Of a DNA stretch of 64,000 nt, positions 16,928-25,142 are shown in pieces. The notes beneath the pieces are model-generated. The model was not told where the DNA came from, searched no databases, and saw only the letters and a list, made by a program, of their open reading frames with translations. How positions within the stretch are numbered: position 1 is the first letter of the stretch; each line of letters starts with the position of its first letter. This DNA is from K189A clade bacterium (GTDB lineage Bacteria > Pseudomonadota > Gammaproteobacteria > Pseudomonadales > Azotimanducaceae): assembly GCA_902528515.1 (NCBI GenBank), contig CABZTD010000006.1:1-64000 (forward strand), written 5' to 3'. Made by a program: the position numbers and the translations under genes.

Positions 16928-17889
16928 GTACCCAAGGCCAACAGTTTGCGTTTTATGACTTGCATCCCCCGATGGACGACATAACTGCCGAAGTGCGCAG
17001 CGGGATGCTGGAATCGCCGAAAAAGCTCTCCCCTAAATTTTTCTATGATGAGCGAGGGTCTCAGCTATTCGAGGCCATAACGCGATTAGACGCTTATTAT
17101 CCGACACGAACTGAACTAAGTCTGTTCGACGCTTATCTTGAGGAGATTACGCAAACCATTGGCTATCATAGTTGCGTGATTGAATATGGTAGCGGCTCAA
17201 CGTTGAAAATTCGCAAGCTTTTGCAAGCCCTGTCACCGAGCGCTTACGTCCCTATTGATATCTCGAAAGATTTTCTGCTAACCAGTGCTCGGGCCTTGGC
17301 CGAGGACTTCCCCGCGCTTGATGTTTTTCCTGTCTGTGCGGATTTTTCTCAATCCATTGCGCTGCCTCCACAGACTGATGGCATGCACAGGGTGGGATTT
17401 TTTCCTGGCTCCAGCATCGGAAACTTTGAACCCGAGTCCGCCCGGGAGTTTCTTGCCCGAGTCGCAGGCACTCTAGGCGCGGGCGGCCATCTACTCATTG
17501 GCGTTGACTGTAAGAAAGACACGAAGACGCTGGAACTCGCCTACAACGACCCCGAAGGAGTGACTGCGCAATTCAACTTGAATGCGTTAGTTCATCTTAA
17601 CCGAGTACTCAAGACAGACTTTGATCCTGAGGCATTCGCCCATGAAGCCCACTACAACGAATCCTCTGGCTGTATTCAGATGTTCTTGCGTAGCCTGGTA
17701 GATCAACGAGTCGATGTTTGCGGTGAGCGCATTCACTTCGGCGCGGGTGAGCTTCTGCACACTGAAAACTCCTATAAATTTGCGCCAGTAGAATTTGGAC
17801 GGTTGGCTGCATCAGCTGGCTTCGATATTCAGAAACGTTGGCTAGATAGCCGGGGCTATTTTGGTCTGTATTTGCTGCGAGCTCGGTAG
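16924..17889 (+). CDS. egtD: L-histidine N-alpha-methyltransferase EgtD
   Basis: This 321-residue SAM-dependent enzyme trimethylates histidine to hercynine, the first step of ergothioneine synthesis. Conserved segments are SPKFFYDERGSQLFEAIT, YPTRTELSLF, the SAM loop VIEYGSGSTLKIRKLL, FFPGSSIGNFEP and AYNDPEGVTAQFN. Length is typical. The ATG overlaps the egtB TGA, so the pair is translationally coupled. No egtA, egtC or egtE homologue is in the window, so the sulfur donor and C-S lyase must come from elsewhere. Confidence 0.95.
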   Translation: MSTQGQQFAFYDLHPPMDDITAEVRSGMLESPKKLSPKFFYDERGSQLFEAITRLDAYYPTRTELSLFDAYLEEITQTIGYHSCVIEYGSGSTLKIRKLLQALSPSAYVPIDISKDFLLTSARALAEDFPALDVFPVCADFSQSIALPPQTDGMHRVGFFPGSSIGNFEPESAREFLARVAGTLGAGGHLLIGVDCKKDTKTLELAYNDPEGVTAQFNLNALVHLNRVLKTDFDPEAFAHEAHYNESSGCIQMFLRSLVDQRVDVCGERIHFGAGELLHTENSYKFAPVEFGRLAASAGFDIQKRWLDSRGYFGLYLLRAR

Positions 17890-17892
17890 GCC

Positions 17893-18204
17893 TTATTCGA
17901 ATTCCCATAGAATCCAATTAGGTATTAAGGCATCTACTCGCTGTAGGTCCCCAAAACCCTTTGTGGAATCGGCAGGGACCAGGTAGTAGGGCTTGCCGAA
18001 TGTTGGCACGATGCGGATCATGCGTAACTCACCGTTCTGCCGAAATTCGTAAATCATCTTATCTTCTTCCGCGATGATCACCACGTCAGGCCCCCGCTGG
18101 GCCGATGCATACCCAGGCGCGGCGACGATCACGAACACCATCACAGCTTTTATCGCCACTTTTCGCCTTTGTGGTGATATCAGGGATAGTAAGGCCATAA
18201 TCAT
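17893..18204 (-). CDS. DUF2782 family small secreted protein
   Basis: This 103-residue protein has an N-terminal signal segment (AIKAVMVFVIVAAPGYASAQ) and a small domain reading DVVIIAEEDKMIYEFRQNGE, followed by a stretch ending RIVPTFGKPYYLV. It ends in a conserved LIPNWILWEF. The family sits divergently beside polA in many gammaproteobacteria and has no known function. Its stop lies 4 bases beyond the convergent egtD stop. Two ATGs (18204 and 18197) are possible starts. Confidence 0.82.
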   Translation of the reverse strand: MIMALLSLISPQRRKVAIKAVMVFVIVAAPGYASAQRGPDVVIIAEEDKMIYEFRQNGELRMIRIVPTFGKPYYLVPADSTKGFGDLQRVDALIPNWILWEFE

Positions 18205-18237
18205 TCCGACCGGTTTACAAAATAAAGGGAGCTGAGA

Positions 18238-20994
18238 ATGGCGAATAATGTAACCCTCAAGTTACAAGAACACCAAGGACCAGTGGTGCTGGTTGACGGT
18301 TCGTCGTACTTATTTCGAGCTTTCTATGCCCTTCCCGATCTGCGCAGCACTGCCGGCCACCCAACTGGTGCGATACGTGGGGTTATTAGCATGCTGCGCC
18401 GGCTCGCTAAGGACTATCCAAACAGCCCCTTAGCCGTAGTCTTCGATGCGCCGGGAAAGACCTTTCGCGATGAAATCTACAGCGAGTACAAGGCCAACCG
18501 CAGTGCGATGCCCGACGACCTTCGCGAACAAATTGCACCCATTCACGAGATGATCAAAGCCATGGGCCTGCCGCTGATCAGCGTCGAGGGAGTGGAAGCA
18601 GACGATGTGATTGGCACCTACGCCGCTCAAGCAACTATCCTGCAGCGCGAGACCGTGATTTCTACCGGTGATAAGGATATGGCTCAGCTGGTGACACCCT
18701 TCGTCACCCTAGTCAACACCATGACGGAAACCACCATGGATGCCGAGGGCGTCAAAGAGAAGTTTGGTGTGGGACCAGAGCTCATCGTTGATTATCTGGC
18801 ACTGATGGGAGACACCGTTGATAACATACCTGGTGTGCCGAAGGTCGGGCCTAAAACTGCGGCAAAATGGTTAAATGAATTCGGCTCGCTGGACGCTTTG
18901 ATGGCCTCAGCAGATGAGGTGAAGGGCAAGGTTGGAGAAAATTTGCGCGACAGCCTAGAGCAACTGCCTCTTTCCCGAGCGCTAACTCAGATCAAGTGTG
19001 ACCTTGATTTACCCCAGACATTTGCTGATCTCATACCGACGACGCCCAACAATGAGTCTCTAGCCGAGTTTTATCGTCTGTACGAGTTTAAATCTTGGCT
19101 GCAGGAATTAGACACCCCGCAAACACCCCCAGCTGCCTCCTCTGACCATGTGTCCAATACAGTCGAGGCGGTAAAGCCAACCCCGCCTACCAATTACGAA
19201 CTCATTCTTGATATCGAGCACCTGCAACAGTGGGTTCAGCGGCTGGAAGCCGCGCAGCTGATCGCCATAGATACGGAAACCACCAGCATCGACTATATAA
19301 AAGCCGAGCTCGTGGGGTTTTCCTTTGCTGTCATTTCCGGCGGAGCCGCATATTTGCCCATCGCTCATGATTATCCCGGTGCGCCTGAACAGGTGAGCCT
19401 GGAGCAAGCTTTAGCCGCGCTTAAACCTGTGCTGGCCAATAGCGAGATTGCCAAGGTCGGCCAAAACCTCAAATACGACATGAGCGTGCTAGCACGCTAT
19501 GGCGTCATCATTAACGGCCCTCTACATGACACCATGCTGCAGTCCTATGTCCTTAACAGCGTGGCGAGTCGACACAATATGGATGCCTTGGCGGACTTCT
19601 ATCTAAACCGTAAGACTATTCACTTTGAGGATATCGCGGGCAAGGGCGCGAAGCAGCTAACCTTTAATCAAGTGCCCTTGGAGACTGCTGGTGACTATGC
19701 CGCAGAAGATGCCGAAGTCACCCTCGCTTTGCATCACTGTTTGTATCCTCAGTTGCAGGCCCAGCCTAGCTTGCTCCAAGTGTACAACGATATTGATATG
19801 CCTCTTGTGCGCATACTTTCCTTGGTCGAACGCCAGGGCGCACTGGTCGATGGTCGCATGCTTAAACAACATAGCGCCGAGCTCACCGATCGATTGAACG
19901 AGCTTACCCAGGAGGTTCGGCAACTGGCCGGCGAGAATTTTAATCTCGACAGCCCAAAGCAACTGCAGACGATTTTGTACGACAAAATGGCGCTGCCGGT
20001 ATTAAAGAAAACACCCGGTGGACAACCCTCTACCGCCGAGGCTGTGCTGGTTGATCTTGCCCGAGATTATGAATTACCCAAAATGATCCTTACCTATCGC
20101 AGTCTTGCCAAATTAAAGTCGACCTATGCCGACAAGCTGCCCCTAGATATCCAGCCGGCAACGGGTCGCATTCATACCTCGTATCATCAGGCAGTGGCAG
20201 CGACGGGCCGGCTATCTTCTTCCGACCCCAACCTGCAGAATATTCCCATTCGCAACGCTGAGGGCCGGCGCATACGCCAAGCCTTCGTCGCCCCGCCGGG
20301 GCGCGTCATTTTGGCCGCCGACTACTCACAGATTGAGCTGCGCATCATGGCGCATCTTTCTGGTGATGAGGGCTTAACCCAGGCGTTTGCCAAAAATCAG
20401 GATATACACCGGGCTACTGCAGCAGAAGTATTTGGAATTGCACCGGATGACGTTGCGGACGAGCAGAGGCGCAGCGCTAAGGCGATTAATTTTGGTCTGA
20501 TTTACGGTATGTCCCCCTTCGGACTAGCGAGACAGTTGAACATATCCCGAGGCTTGGCCGCGGACTATATTGACCGCTACTTCGACCGCTACCCCGGAGT
20601 GCTTCGCTACATGAACGAGACAAAGGCTCTCGCTGCCGATCAAGGCTACGTCGAAACCGTATTTGGTCGCCGTCTGTATCTTCCAGAGATTAACGCCAAG
20701 GCGGTACCAAGGCGTCAAGCGGCAGAGCGCACAGCCATCAATGCCCCTATGCAGGGCACGGCGGCAGACATCATTAAGCTGGCGATGATATGTGTGCAAG
20801 ACTGGTTGTCTGTAAGTGGTCTTGAGGCCAAAATGATAATGCAAGTACATGACGAACTGGTCTTTGAGGTGGTGCAAACCGATTTGGAAGCCCTCACCGC
20901 CGGCGTGGTTGAGCGCATGGCCGGTGCCGCGTCGCTTACCGTGCCCTTGGTGGTGGATACGGGTGTGGGGGACAACTGGGATCAGGCACACTGA
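18238..20994 (+). CDS. polA: DNA polymerase I
   Basis: This 918-residue replication and repair polymerase has all three domains. The 5'-3' exonuclease occupies about residues 10-290 (LVDGSSYLFRAFYALP, GDKDMAQLV, GDTVDNIPGVPKVGPKTA). The 3'-5' proofreading exonuclease has intact catalytic acids in IAIDTETTS and YAAEDAEVTLALH. The polymerase domain shows DYSQIELRIMAHLSGD, RSAKAINFGLIYGMS and MQVHDELVFEV. Length is typical for Pseudomonas-type PolA. It is divergent from the DUF2782 gene and convergent with engB. Confidence 0.99.
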   Translation: MANNVTLKLQEHQGPVVLVDGSSYLFRAFYALPDLRSTAGHPTGAIRGVISMLRRLAKDYPNSPLAVVFDAPGKTFRDEIYSEYKANRSAMPDDLREQIAPIHEMIKAMGLPLISVEGVEADDVIGTYAAQATILQRETVISTGDKDMAQLVTPFVTLVNTMTETTMDAEGVKEKFGVGPELIVDYLALMGDTVDNIPGVPKVGPKTAAKWLNEFGSLDALMASADEVKGKVGENLRDSLEQLPLSRALTQIKCDLDLPQTFADLIPTTPNNESLAEFYRLYEFKSWLQELDTPQTPPAASSDHVSNTVEAVKPTPPTNYELILDIEHLQQWVQRLEAAQLIAIDTETTSIDYIKAELVGFSFAVISGGAAYLPIAHDYPGAPEQVSLEQALAALKPVLANSEIAKVGQNLKYDMSVLARYGVIINGPLHDTMLQSYVLNSVASRHNMDALADFYLNRKTIHFEDIAGKGAKQLTFNQVPLETAGDYAAEDAEVTLALHHCLYPQLQAQPSLLQVYNDIDMPLVRILSLVERQGALVDGRMLKQHSAELTDRLNELTQEVRQLAGENFNLDSPKQLQTILYDKMALPVLKKTPGGQPSTAEAVLVDLARDYELPKMILTYRSLAKLKSTYADKLPLDIQPATGRIHTSYHQAVAATGRLSSSDPNLQNIPIRNAEGRRIRQAFVAPPGRVILAADYSQIELRIMAHLSGDEGLTQAFAKNQDIHRATAAEVFGIAPDDVADEQRRSAKAINFGLIYGMSPFGLARQLNISRGLAADYIDRYFDRYPGVLRYMNETKALAADQGYVETVFGRRLYLPEINAKAVPRRQAAERTAINAPMQGTAADIIKLAMICVQDWLSVSGLEAKMIMQVHDELVFEVVQTDLEALTAGVVERMAGAASLTVPLVVDTGVGDNWDQAH

Positions 20995-21026
20995 GCAATA
21001 TCTCCGGACAGACTTCTTGGATCGGG

Positions 21027-21674
21027 CTAGACGCGATGCGGCGAATCGTTTGGGTCGTTGCCCACCGGAGTCTTCAGCCAATCGAGCAATTGCTCGATTA
21101 GCGCGGCTTTGCCCTCGCCACGCGCTGCGGAAAAGGTCTGGAAAGAGGCGGTGAAATGATCGGCGTAACGTTGCTGCAAACGAGACAGAGCTTCTTTTTG
21201 CGCCCCAAAGCTGAGTTTGTCCGCTTTGTTGAGCAAAACACGTATGGGGAGCTCGCTTTCACCGGCCCAGTCCAGTAGCTCCTCATCAAAAGCCTGACAG
21301 GGGTGTCTAATGTCCATCACTAAGACGACGCCAACTAAGGCATCGCGGTATGAGAGATAGCGATTCACTGCGTTCTGCCAATTTTTTTGCGCCTCCTTGC
21401 CTGCCTTGGCGTAGCCGTATCCCGGTAAATCAACCAGACGGCCGCCGCTGCGCACATCAAAAAAATTCATAAGCTGGGTTCGACCGGGAGTTTTGCTTAC
21501 CTTTGCCGTACGGCGATTGCCTGTAACCTGGTTCAGCACCGAGGACTTCCCAGCATTTGATCGACCGGCAAAGGCCACTTCTGCTGAGACGATTGGTGGA
21601 CAACGCCGCAAATCCGGCGCGCTGGTCAAAAAGGTGGCTTCCAATCTTTCTGGCAAAGACACATTTTGGGTCAT
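21027..21674 (-). CDS. engB: Ribosome biogenesis GTP-binding protein EngB (YihA/YsxC)
   Basis: This GTPase helps assemble the 50S subunit. It shows G1 AGRSNAGKSS, switch I KTPGRTQLMNFF, G3 DLPGYGYAK and G4 NKADKL. ATG 21674 gives 215 residues, the usual length, with the protein beginning MTQNVSLPERLEATF. Longer in-frame starts exist at 21743 (ATG) and 21770 (TTG) but add residues not normal for the family. No clear Shine-Dalgarno precedes 21674, so the start is less certain than the function. It is convergent with polA. Confidence 0.93.
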   Translation of the reverse strand: MTQNVSLPERLEATFLTSAPDLRRCPPIVSAEVAFAGRSNAGKSSVLNQVTGNRRTAKVSKTPGRTQLMNFFDVRSGGRLVDLPGYGYAKAGKEAQKNWQNAVNRYLSYRDALVGVVLVMDIRHPCQAFDEELLDWAGESELPIRVLLNKADKLSFGAQKEALSRLQQRYADHFTASFQTFSAARGEGKAALIEQLLDWLKTPVGNDPNDSPHRV

Positions 21675-22054
21675 CTTGTATATAATCTCACGAGTCAGGT
21701 AGCGCAGATGCGCTGAGATTGCGGAAGTTGCGTCCCCTACCATGCGCTTCAAGCCGAACAGGCTGCTCAAGTCCTAGTACAAACATGCAAGTAGGGATCC
21801 ACAAAGGAGCAGGTCTGGCCTGTTTGCGGTCTCAGTGTATCACTAGTGATGAAGAAACCTTTCAGGGTGCATCAAGGGCACACTGATTCATCGCTAACTA
21901 GCTGAAAACGGCCGTTAACGCTTTTGGGGATATTTCGAAATAGCATAGCCATGGTTGATCTAAACCCTGGTAGAGAGCTTTTATTTCAGTCGTTGGCTAC
22001 GTACCTTGAGTTACGTCGCGCAGATTCAACGTTAAAGAATTAGGGAAAACGAAA
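21675..22054. promoter_or_regulatory. Divergent intergenic region between engB and cytochrome c4
   Basis: This stretch of about 380 bases contains no convincing gene and must carry promoters for both engB and the cytochrome gene. It includes the 12-base palindrome ATCACTAGTGAT at 21839-21850, roughly midway, which could be an operator. I cannot assign a regulator to it. Confidence 0.4.
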
Positions 22055-22702
22055 ATGAGTGTTCGTAGAGCTGCTGCAAAATTAAGGATTTTTACTGTAG
22101 GGATCGCCCTGCTTCTTGGCATCTCGTCAGTGCAAACCCTTGCCGCTGGTGATGCCCAGGCCGGCAAAGCTCAATCCATGGTTTGCGCGTCATGTCACGG
22201 CCAAGATGGGGCTTCAGCCATTGATCCATCCTATCCACAACTGGCTGGGCAAAACGAACGCTATCTCGCCCGCCAACTGAAGATGTTTCAGTCCGGTGAG
22301 CGAGATGTGGCATTAATGACTGCTCAGCTAGTGGGCAAAAGCGAGCAAGATCTCGACGACCTAGCAGCCTACTACGCGAGTTTGCCGGCTAAGGCGGCAG
22401 AAGCCTCCGGTAGCGATACAGACATTGAATTGGCCCAACGTATCTACAAGGGCGGGATTGCGGAGAAAGGGGTTGCTGCCTGCAGTTCTTGTCACGGCCC
22501 CGCCGGTGGTGGGAATGCCCAAGCCGGATTCCCACGCGTAAGCGGCCAGTCCTCTGCTTATACCGCTGCTCAGCTGGTCGCCTATCGCGAGGGAAATCGT
22601 AAATCTGACGAGGTTTATGGCGGCATGATGCGCGGAGTATCGAAAGGTTTGTCGGATCGCGAAATCGCTGTTTTGTCTGACTACATTAGCGGCCTAAATT
22701 AA
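22055..22702 (+). CDS. Diheme cytochrome c4
   Basis: This 215-residue periplasmic electron carrier has a signal peptide ending near TLAAGDAQAG. Two homologous cytochrome c domains follow, with heme motifs VCASCHGQDG and CSSCHGPAGG. Methionine ligands are likely in DVALMTAQ and YGGMMRGV. Cytochrome c4 can donate electrons to terminal oxidases. It is followed 25 bases later by dsbA, an adjacency seen in Pseudomonas. A paralogue lies at 33596. Confidence 0.95.
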   Translation: MSVRRAAAKLRIFTVGIALLLGISSVQTLAAGDAQAGKAQSMVCASCHGQDGASAIDPSYPQLAGQNERYLARQLKMFQSGERDVALMTAQLVGKSEQDLDDLAAYYASLPAKAAEASGSDTDIELAQRIYKGGIAEKGVAACSSCHGPAGGGNAQAGFPRVSGQSSAYTAAQLVAYREGNRKSDEVYGGMMRGVSKGLSDREIAVLSDYISGLN

Positions 22703-22727
22703 TCAGGTAGCCTATGGGATCGTAGAT

Positions 22728-23381
22728 ATGTTTAATCGAACACTGCTCATAAGTCTGATGGCGCTGATCGCATCTATGTCGCTGCCCGCGCCGATTGCCG
22801 CCGAAAACTATGTTGAAGGCGTTCACTATGAGGCCATCGACATTCCCGTTAAGACCGGATTGGAAGGAGAGCAACCGCTAAAAGTTGAAGTGGTGGAAGT
22901 GTTCTCCTATATGTGCATCCACTGCTACAGCTTTGACCCACTCCTCAAGCTCTGGGAACAAAATAAGGCAGAGCAGGCGGTGTTTAACCGTCTACCCGCC
23001 GTATTTTCAGCTGACTGGGAGTTGATGGCTCGGGCGTTCTATACCGCTGAAATACTAGATGTATCCGAGCAGATGCATGAGCCTCTCTTTGAGGCCATTC
23101 ACAAGCAGCCGAAGAACCTTCGTGACGAAGACATTATGGCGGCTTTGTTTCTGGAACATGCCGAAATACCCGCTGCGGAATTCGCCGAATCGTTTAACTC
23201 TTTCTTTGTGCGAAGCCGAGTTATGCAGGCCCGAGCGAAGGGACGGGCGTACGGTATTACTGGAGTGCCGGTCATGATCGTGAACGGCAAGTACCGAGTC
23301 GGCGGCCGGAAGGCTGGCTCCAATGAAGCCATGCTGGACGTTGTGGACTTTTTAGTGCGGCGGGAACTCGCCGGCGACTAG
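22728..23381 (+). CDS. dsbA: Thiol:disulfide interchange protein DsbA with a CIHC active site
   Basis: This 217-residue periplasmic thiol oxidase has a signal peptide ending around PAPIAAENYVEG. Its thioredoxin fold has the active site VFSYMCIHCYSFDP and the cis-proline loop TGVPVMIVNGKY. The dipeptide between the cysteines is IH instead of the common PH, which would be expected to change the redox potential. The gene follows cytochrome c4. Its re-oxidising partner dsbB is also in this window, at 62603. Confidence 0.93.
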   Translation: MFNRTLLISLMALIASMSLPAPIAAENYVEGVHYEAIDIPVKTGLEGEQPLKVEVVEVFSYMCIHCYSFDPLLKLWEQNKAEQAVFNRLPAVFSADWELMARAFYTAEILDVSEQMHEPLFEAIHKQPKNLRDEDIMAALFLEHAEIPAAEFAESFNSFFVRSRVMQARAKGRAYGITGVPVMIVNGKYRVGGRKAGSNEAMLDVVDFLVRRELAGD

Positions 23382-23408
23382 TCTTGCCTCTAGGACTGGT
23401 CGCTACCG

Positions 23409-23813
23409 CTACCAGTCTGGTCGCTGGCGCTGCTTCTTGGTGGAGGCATGTTTCTTTTTTCGGTCTACCCGTTTGCGCTTTGAGGACAGCGTTGGCTGGG
23501 ATGCTATTCGTGGTTTTTCACGCGCCTTAGCCTCCTTAATAAAACCGTTGACGCGATCAAGGGCCTCTTGGCGATTTTTCAATTGTGATCGATGGCTGCT
23601 GGCCTGCACAACGAGTGTTCCTTGCTTACTAATCCGCTTGGCCTGCTGCTTTTGCAGTCGGCGTAATGCGTAGGCATCTAACGATATTGAATCGATCGAC
23701 ACCCTAAGCTCAACAGCCGTGGCGGTTTTGTTTACATGCTGACCACCCGGTCCTGAGCTGTGTATAAATCGGAACTCGCAGGCGTCACTGGGCAGAGATT
23801 TATAGTTCAACAT
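23409..23813 (-). CDS. arfB: Peptidyl-tRNA hydrolase ArfB (YaeJ), ribosome rescue factor
   Basis: This 134-residue protein frees ribosomes stalled without a stop codon. The catalytic loop reads HSSGPGGQHVNKTATAVELR, containing GGQ. The C-terminal tail is strongly basic (SSKRKRVDRKKKHASTKKQR), as required for insertion into the empty mRNA channel. It lacks the codon-recognition domain of true release factors. It is convergent with dsbA. Confidence 0.95.
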   Translation of the reverse strand: MLNYKSLPSDACEFRFIHSSGPGGQHVNKTATAVELRVSIDSISLDAYALRRLQKQQAKRISKQGTLVVQASSHRSQLKNRQEALDRVNGFIKEAKAREKPRIASQPTLSSKRKRVDRKKKHASTKKQRQRPDW

Positions 23814-23932
23814 GCTGGTTGTCTCGTCGGCCTTGGTGATCGCTTAGTCCTATCCCCAACCGAAGTATCTGCTGCCCATTATCGGTAGAATCTCTTGACA
23901 ATAGCTGAGCTAATTTACGGAACTTATCGATG

Positions 23933-24274
23933 ATGGCCATACTGCAGCGCGATGAAATTATCTCCAAGTTACAAGCATGGCACCAGCAGGCACTCGACAG
24001 CGAGGAGATCTGGCGGTGGGCCCTGCAAGCAACCGCAGAATGCGTAACCGAAGACGTAGTCATCAGGGCGGTGATGGAAATGCTTTGCGCTATCCCCCAA
24101 GACCTTTGGGTCGAGGAAGACGCACACGTAATGATCGATGCTCTATCGAATCCAGTTGCTCAAAGTGATTTGTCGATCAATTTACTGTGGAACTATCCAG
24201 ATATTGTTGATCTCGCGGGTCGCCGACGCACACTGCATGATCACCCGCTTTACGGGCCCTACTGTGGCGAATAG
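23933..24274 (+). CDS. Uncharacterised small acidic protein
   Basis: I do not recognise this 113-residue protein. It begins MAILQRDEIISKLQAWHQQA; a second ATG lies one codon upstream. It is acidic, rich in W, L and E, mostly helical in appearance, with no signal peptide or membrane segment. The C-terminus is DHPLYGPYCGE. It is followed 27 bases later by tesB and precedes it in the same direction. Codon use looks like its neighbours, so it is probably real. Confidence 0.6.
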   Translation: MAILQRDEIISKLQAWHQQALDSEEIWRWALQATAECVTEDVVIRAVMEMLCAIPQDLWVEEDAHVMIDALSNPVAQSDLSINLLWNYPDIVDLAGRRRTLHDHPLYGPYCGE

Positions 24275-24301
24275 TTCTATGAGGCCCGACCAAGGTTCAT
24301 T

Positions 24302-25120
24302 GTGAAAACAGGTGAAAAGCTACAAGAGCTGCTGGAGCTGCTGGATCTAGAGCAAATCGAAGAAAACATCTTCCGTGCTCAGCACCCAAAGGGTCGACAG
24401 GGACGCCTCTACGGTGGCCAAATAATGGCTCAAGCCTTGATGGCTGGGGGGCGGACGGTCGAGCCGCATTTGCGGGTGCACTCCTTGCACGGGTATTTTC
24501 TGCGTCCGGGCGATCCGAGGGTGCCAGCGGTGATCCGCGTAGAGAGGGCAAGAGACGGCAGATCATTTGCGATGCGCCGAATTCTTGTGACCCAACGCGG
24601 CGAAGCGATATTTAATATGGACGCATCATTTCAGGTGGTGGAATCCGGATTGAATCATCAAGCTGAGATGCCAGACCTAACGCCACCGGCGGAAGAAAAA
24701 ATACCTTCAGCGCTCTTTGAAGCGCCCTTTGTGACCTGGCGCCACGAGTTTCGTCGACTACAGTCGGAGACGCCTCAACCGCCAGAGCAATTTGTCTGGT
24801 TTAAGCCAACAGGCCGCGCTCCGTCAGAGCACTTGGTCGCCGCGAGCCTCCTGGTGTTTGAGTCAGATAACGTGTTGATCGGCACAGCTCGCTTACCCCA
24901 TCGCGGGCGTTTCAAGCGCGAGCATATGCAAGTCGCCAGTCTGGATCACGCTATGTGGTTTCATCGGCGCGTAGATCTCAATCAGTGGCTTCTCTACGCG
25001 ATAGATTCACCCAGCGCGTCCCATGCCCGAGGCTTTGCTCGGGGTAACATATTCTCCCAATCTGGCGAACTGCTGGCGTCAACCGTGCAAGAAGGCTTAA
25101 TTCGTCTGCGCAACGCCTAG
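24302..25120 (+). CDS. tesB: Acyl-CoA thioesterase II
   Basis: This 272-residue double-hotdog enzyme hydrolyses medium and long acyl-CoA esters. The N-terminal hotdog has YGGQIMAQALMAGGRTV and HSLHGYFLRPGDP. The C-terminal hotdog has VASLDHAMWFHRRVD with the catalytic aspartate, and ARGFARGNIFSQSGELLAST. It starts with GTG. Length and motifs match E. coli TesB. Substrate range cannot be read from the sequence. Confidence 0.94.
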   Translation: MKTGEKLQELLELLDLEQIEENIFRAQHPKGRQGRLYGGQIMAQALMAGGRTVEPHLRVHSLHGYFLRPGDPRVPAVIRVERARDGRSFAMRRILVTQRGEAIFNMDASFQVVESGLNHQAEMPDLTPPAEEKIPSALFEAPFVTWRHEFRRLQSETPQPPEQFVWFKPTGRAPSEHLVAASLLVFESDNVLIGTARLPHRGRFKREHMQVASLDHAMWFHRRVDLNQWLLYAIDSPSASHARGFARGNIFSQSGELLASTVQEGLIRLRNA

Positions 25121-25142
25121 ACTCCGGCGCTCTCTATTTTGC

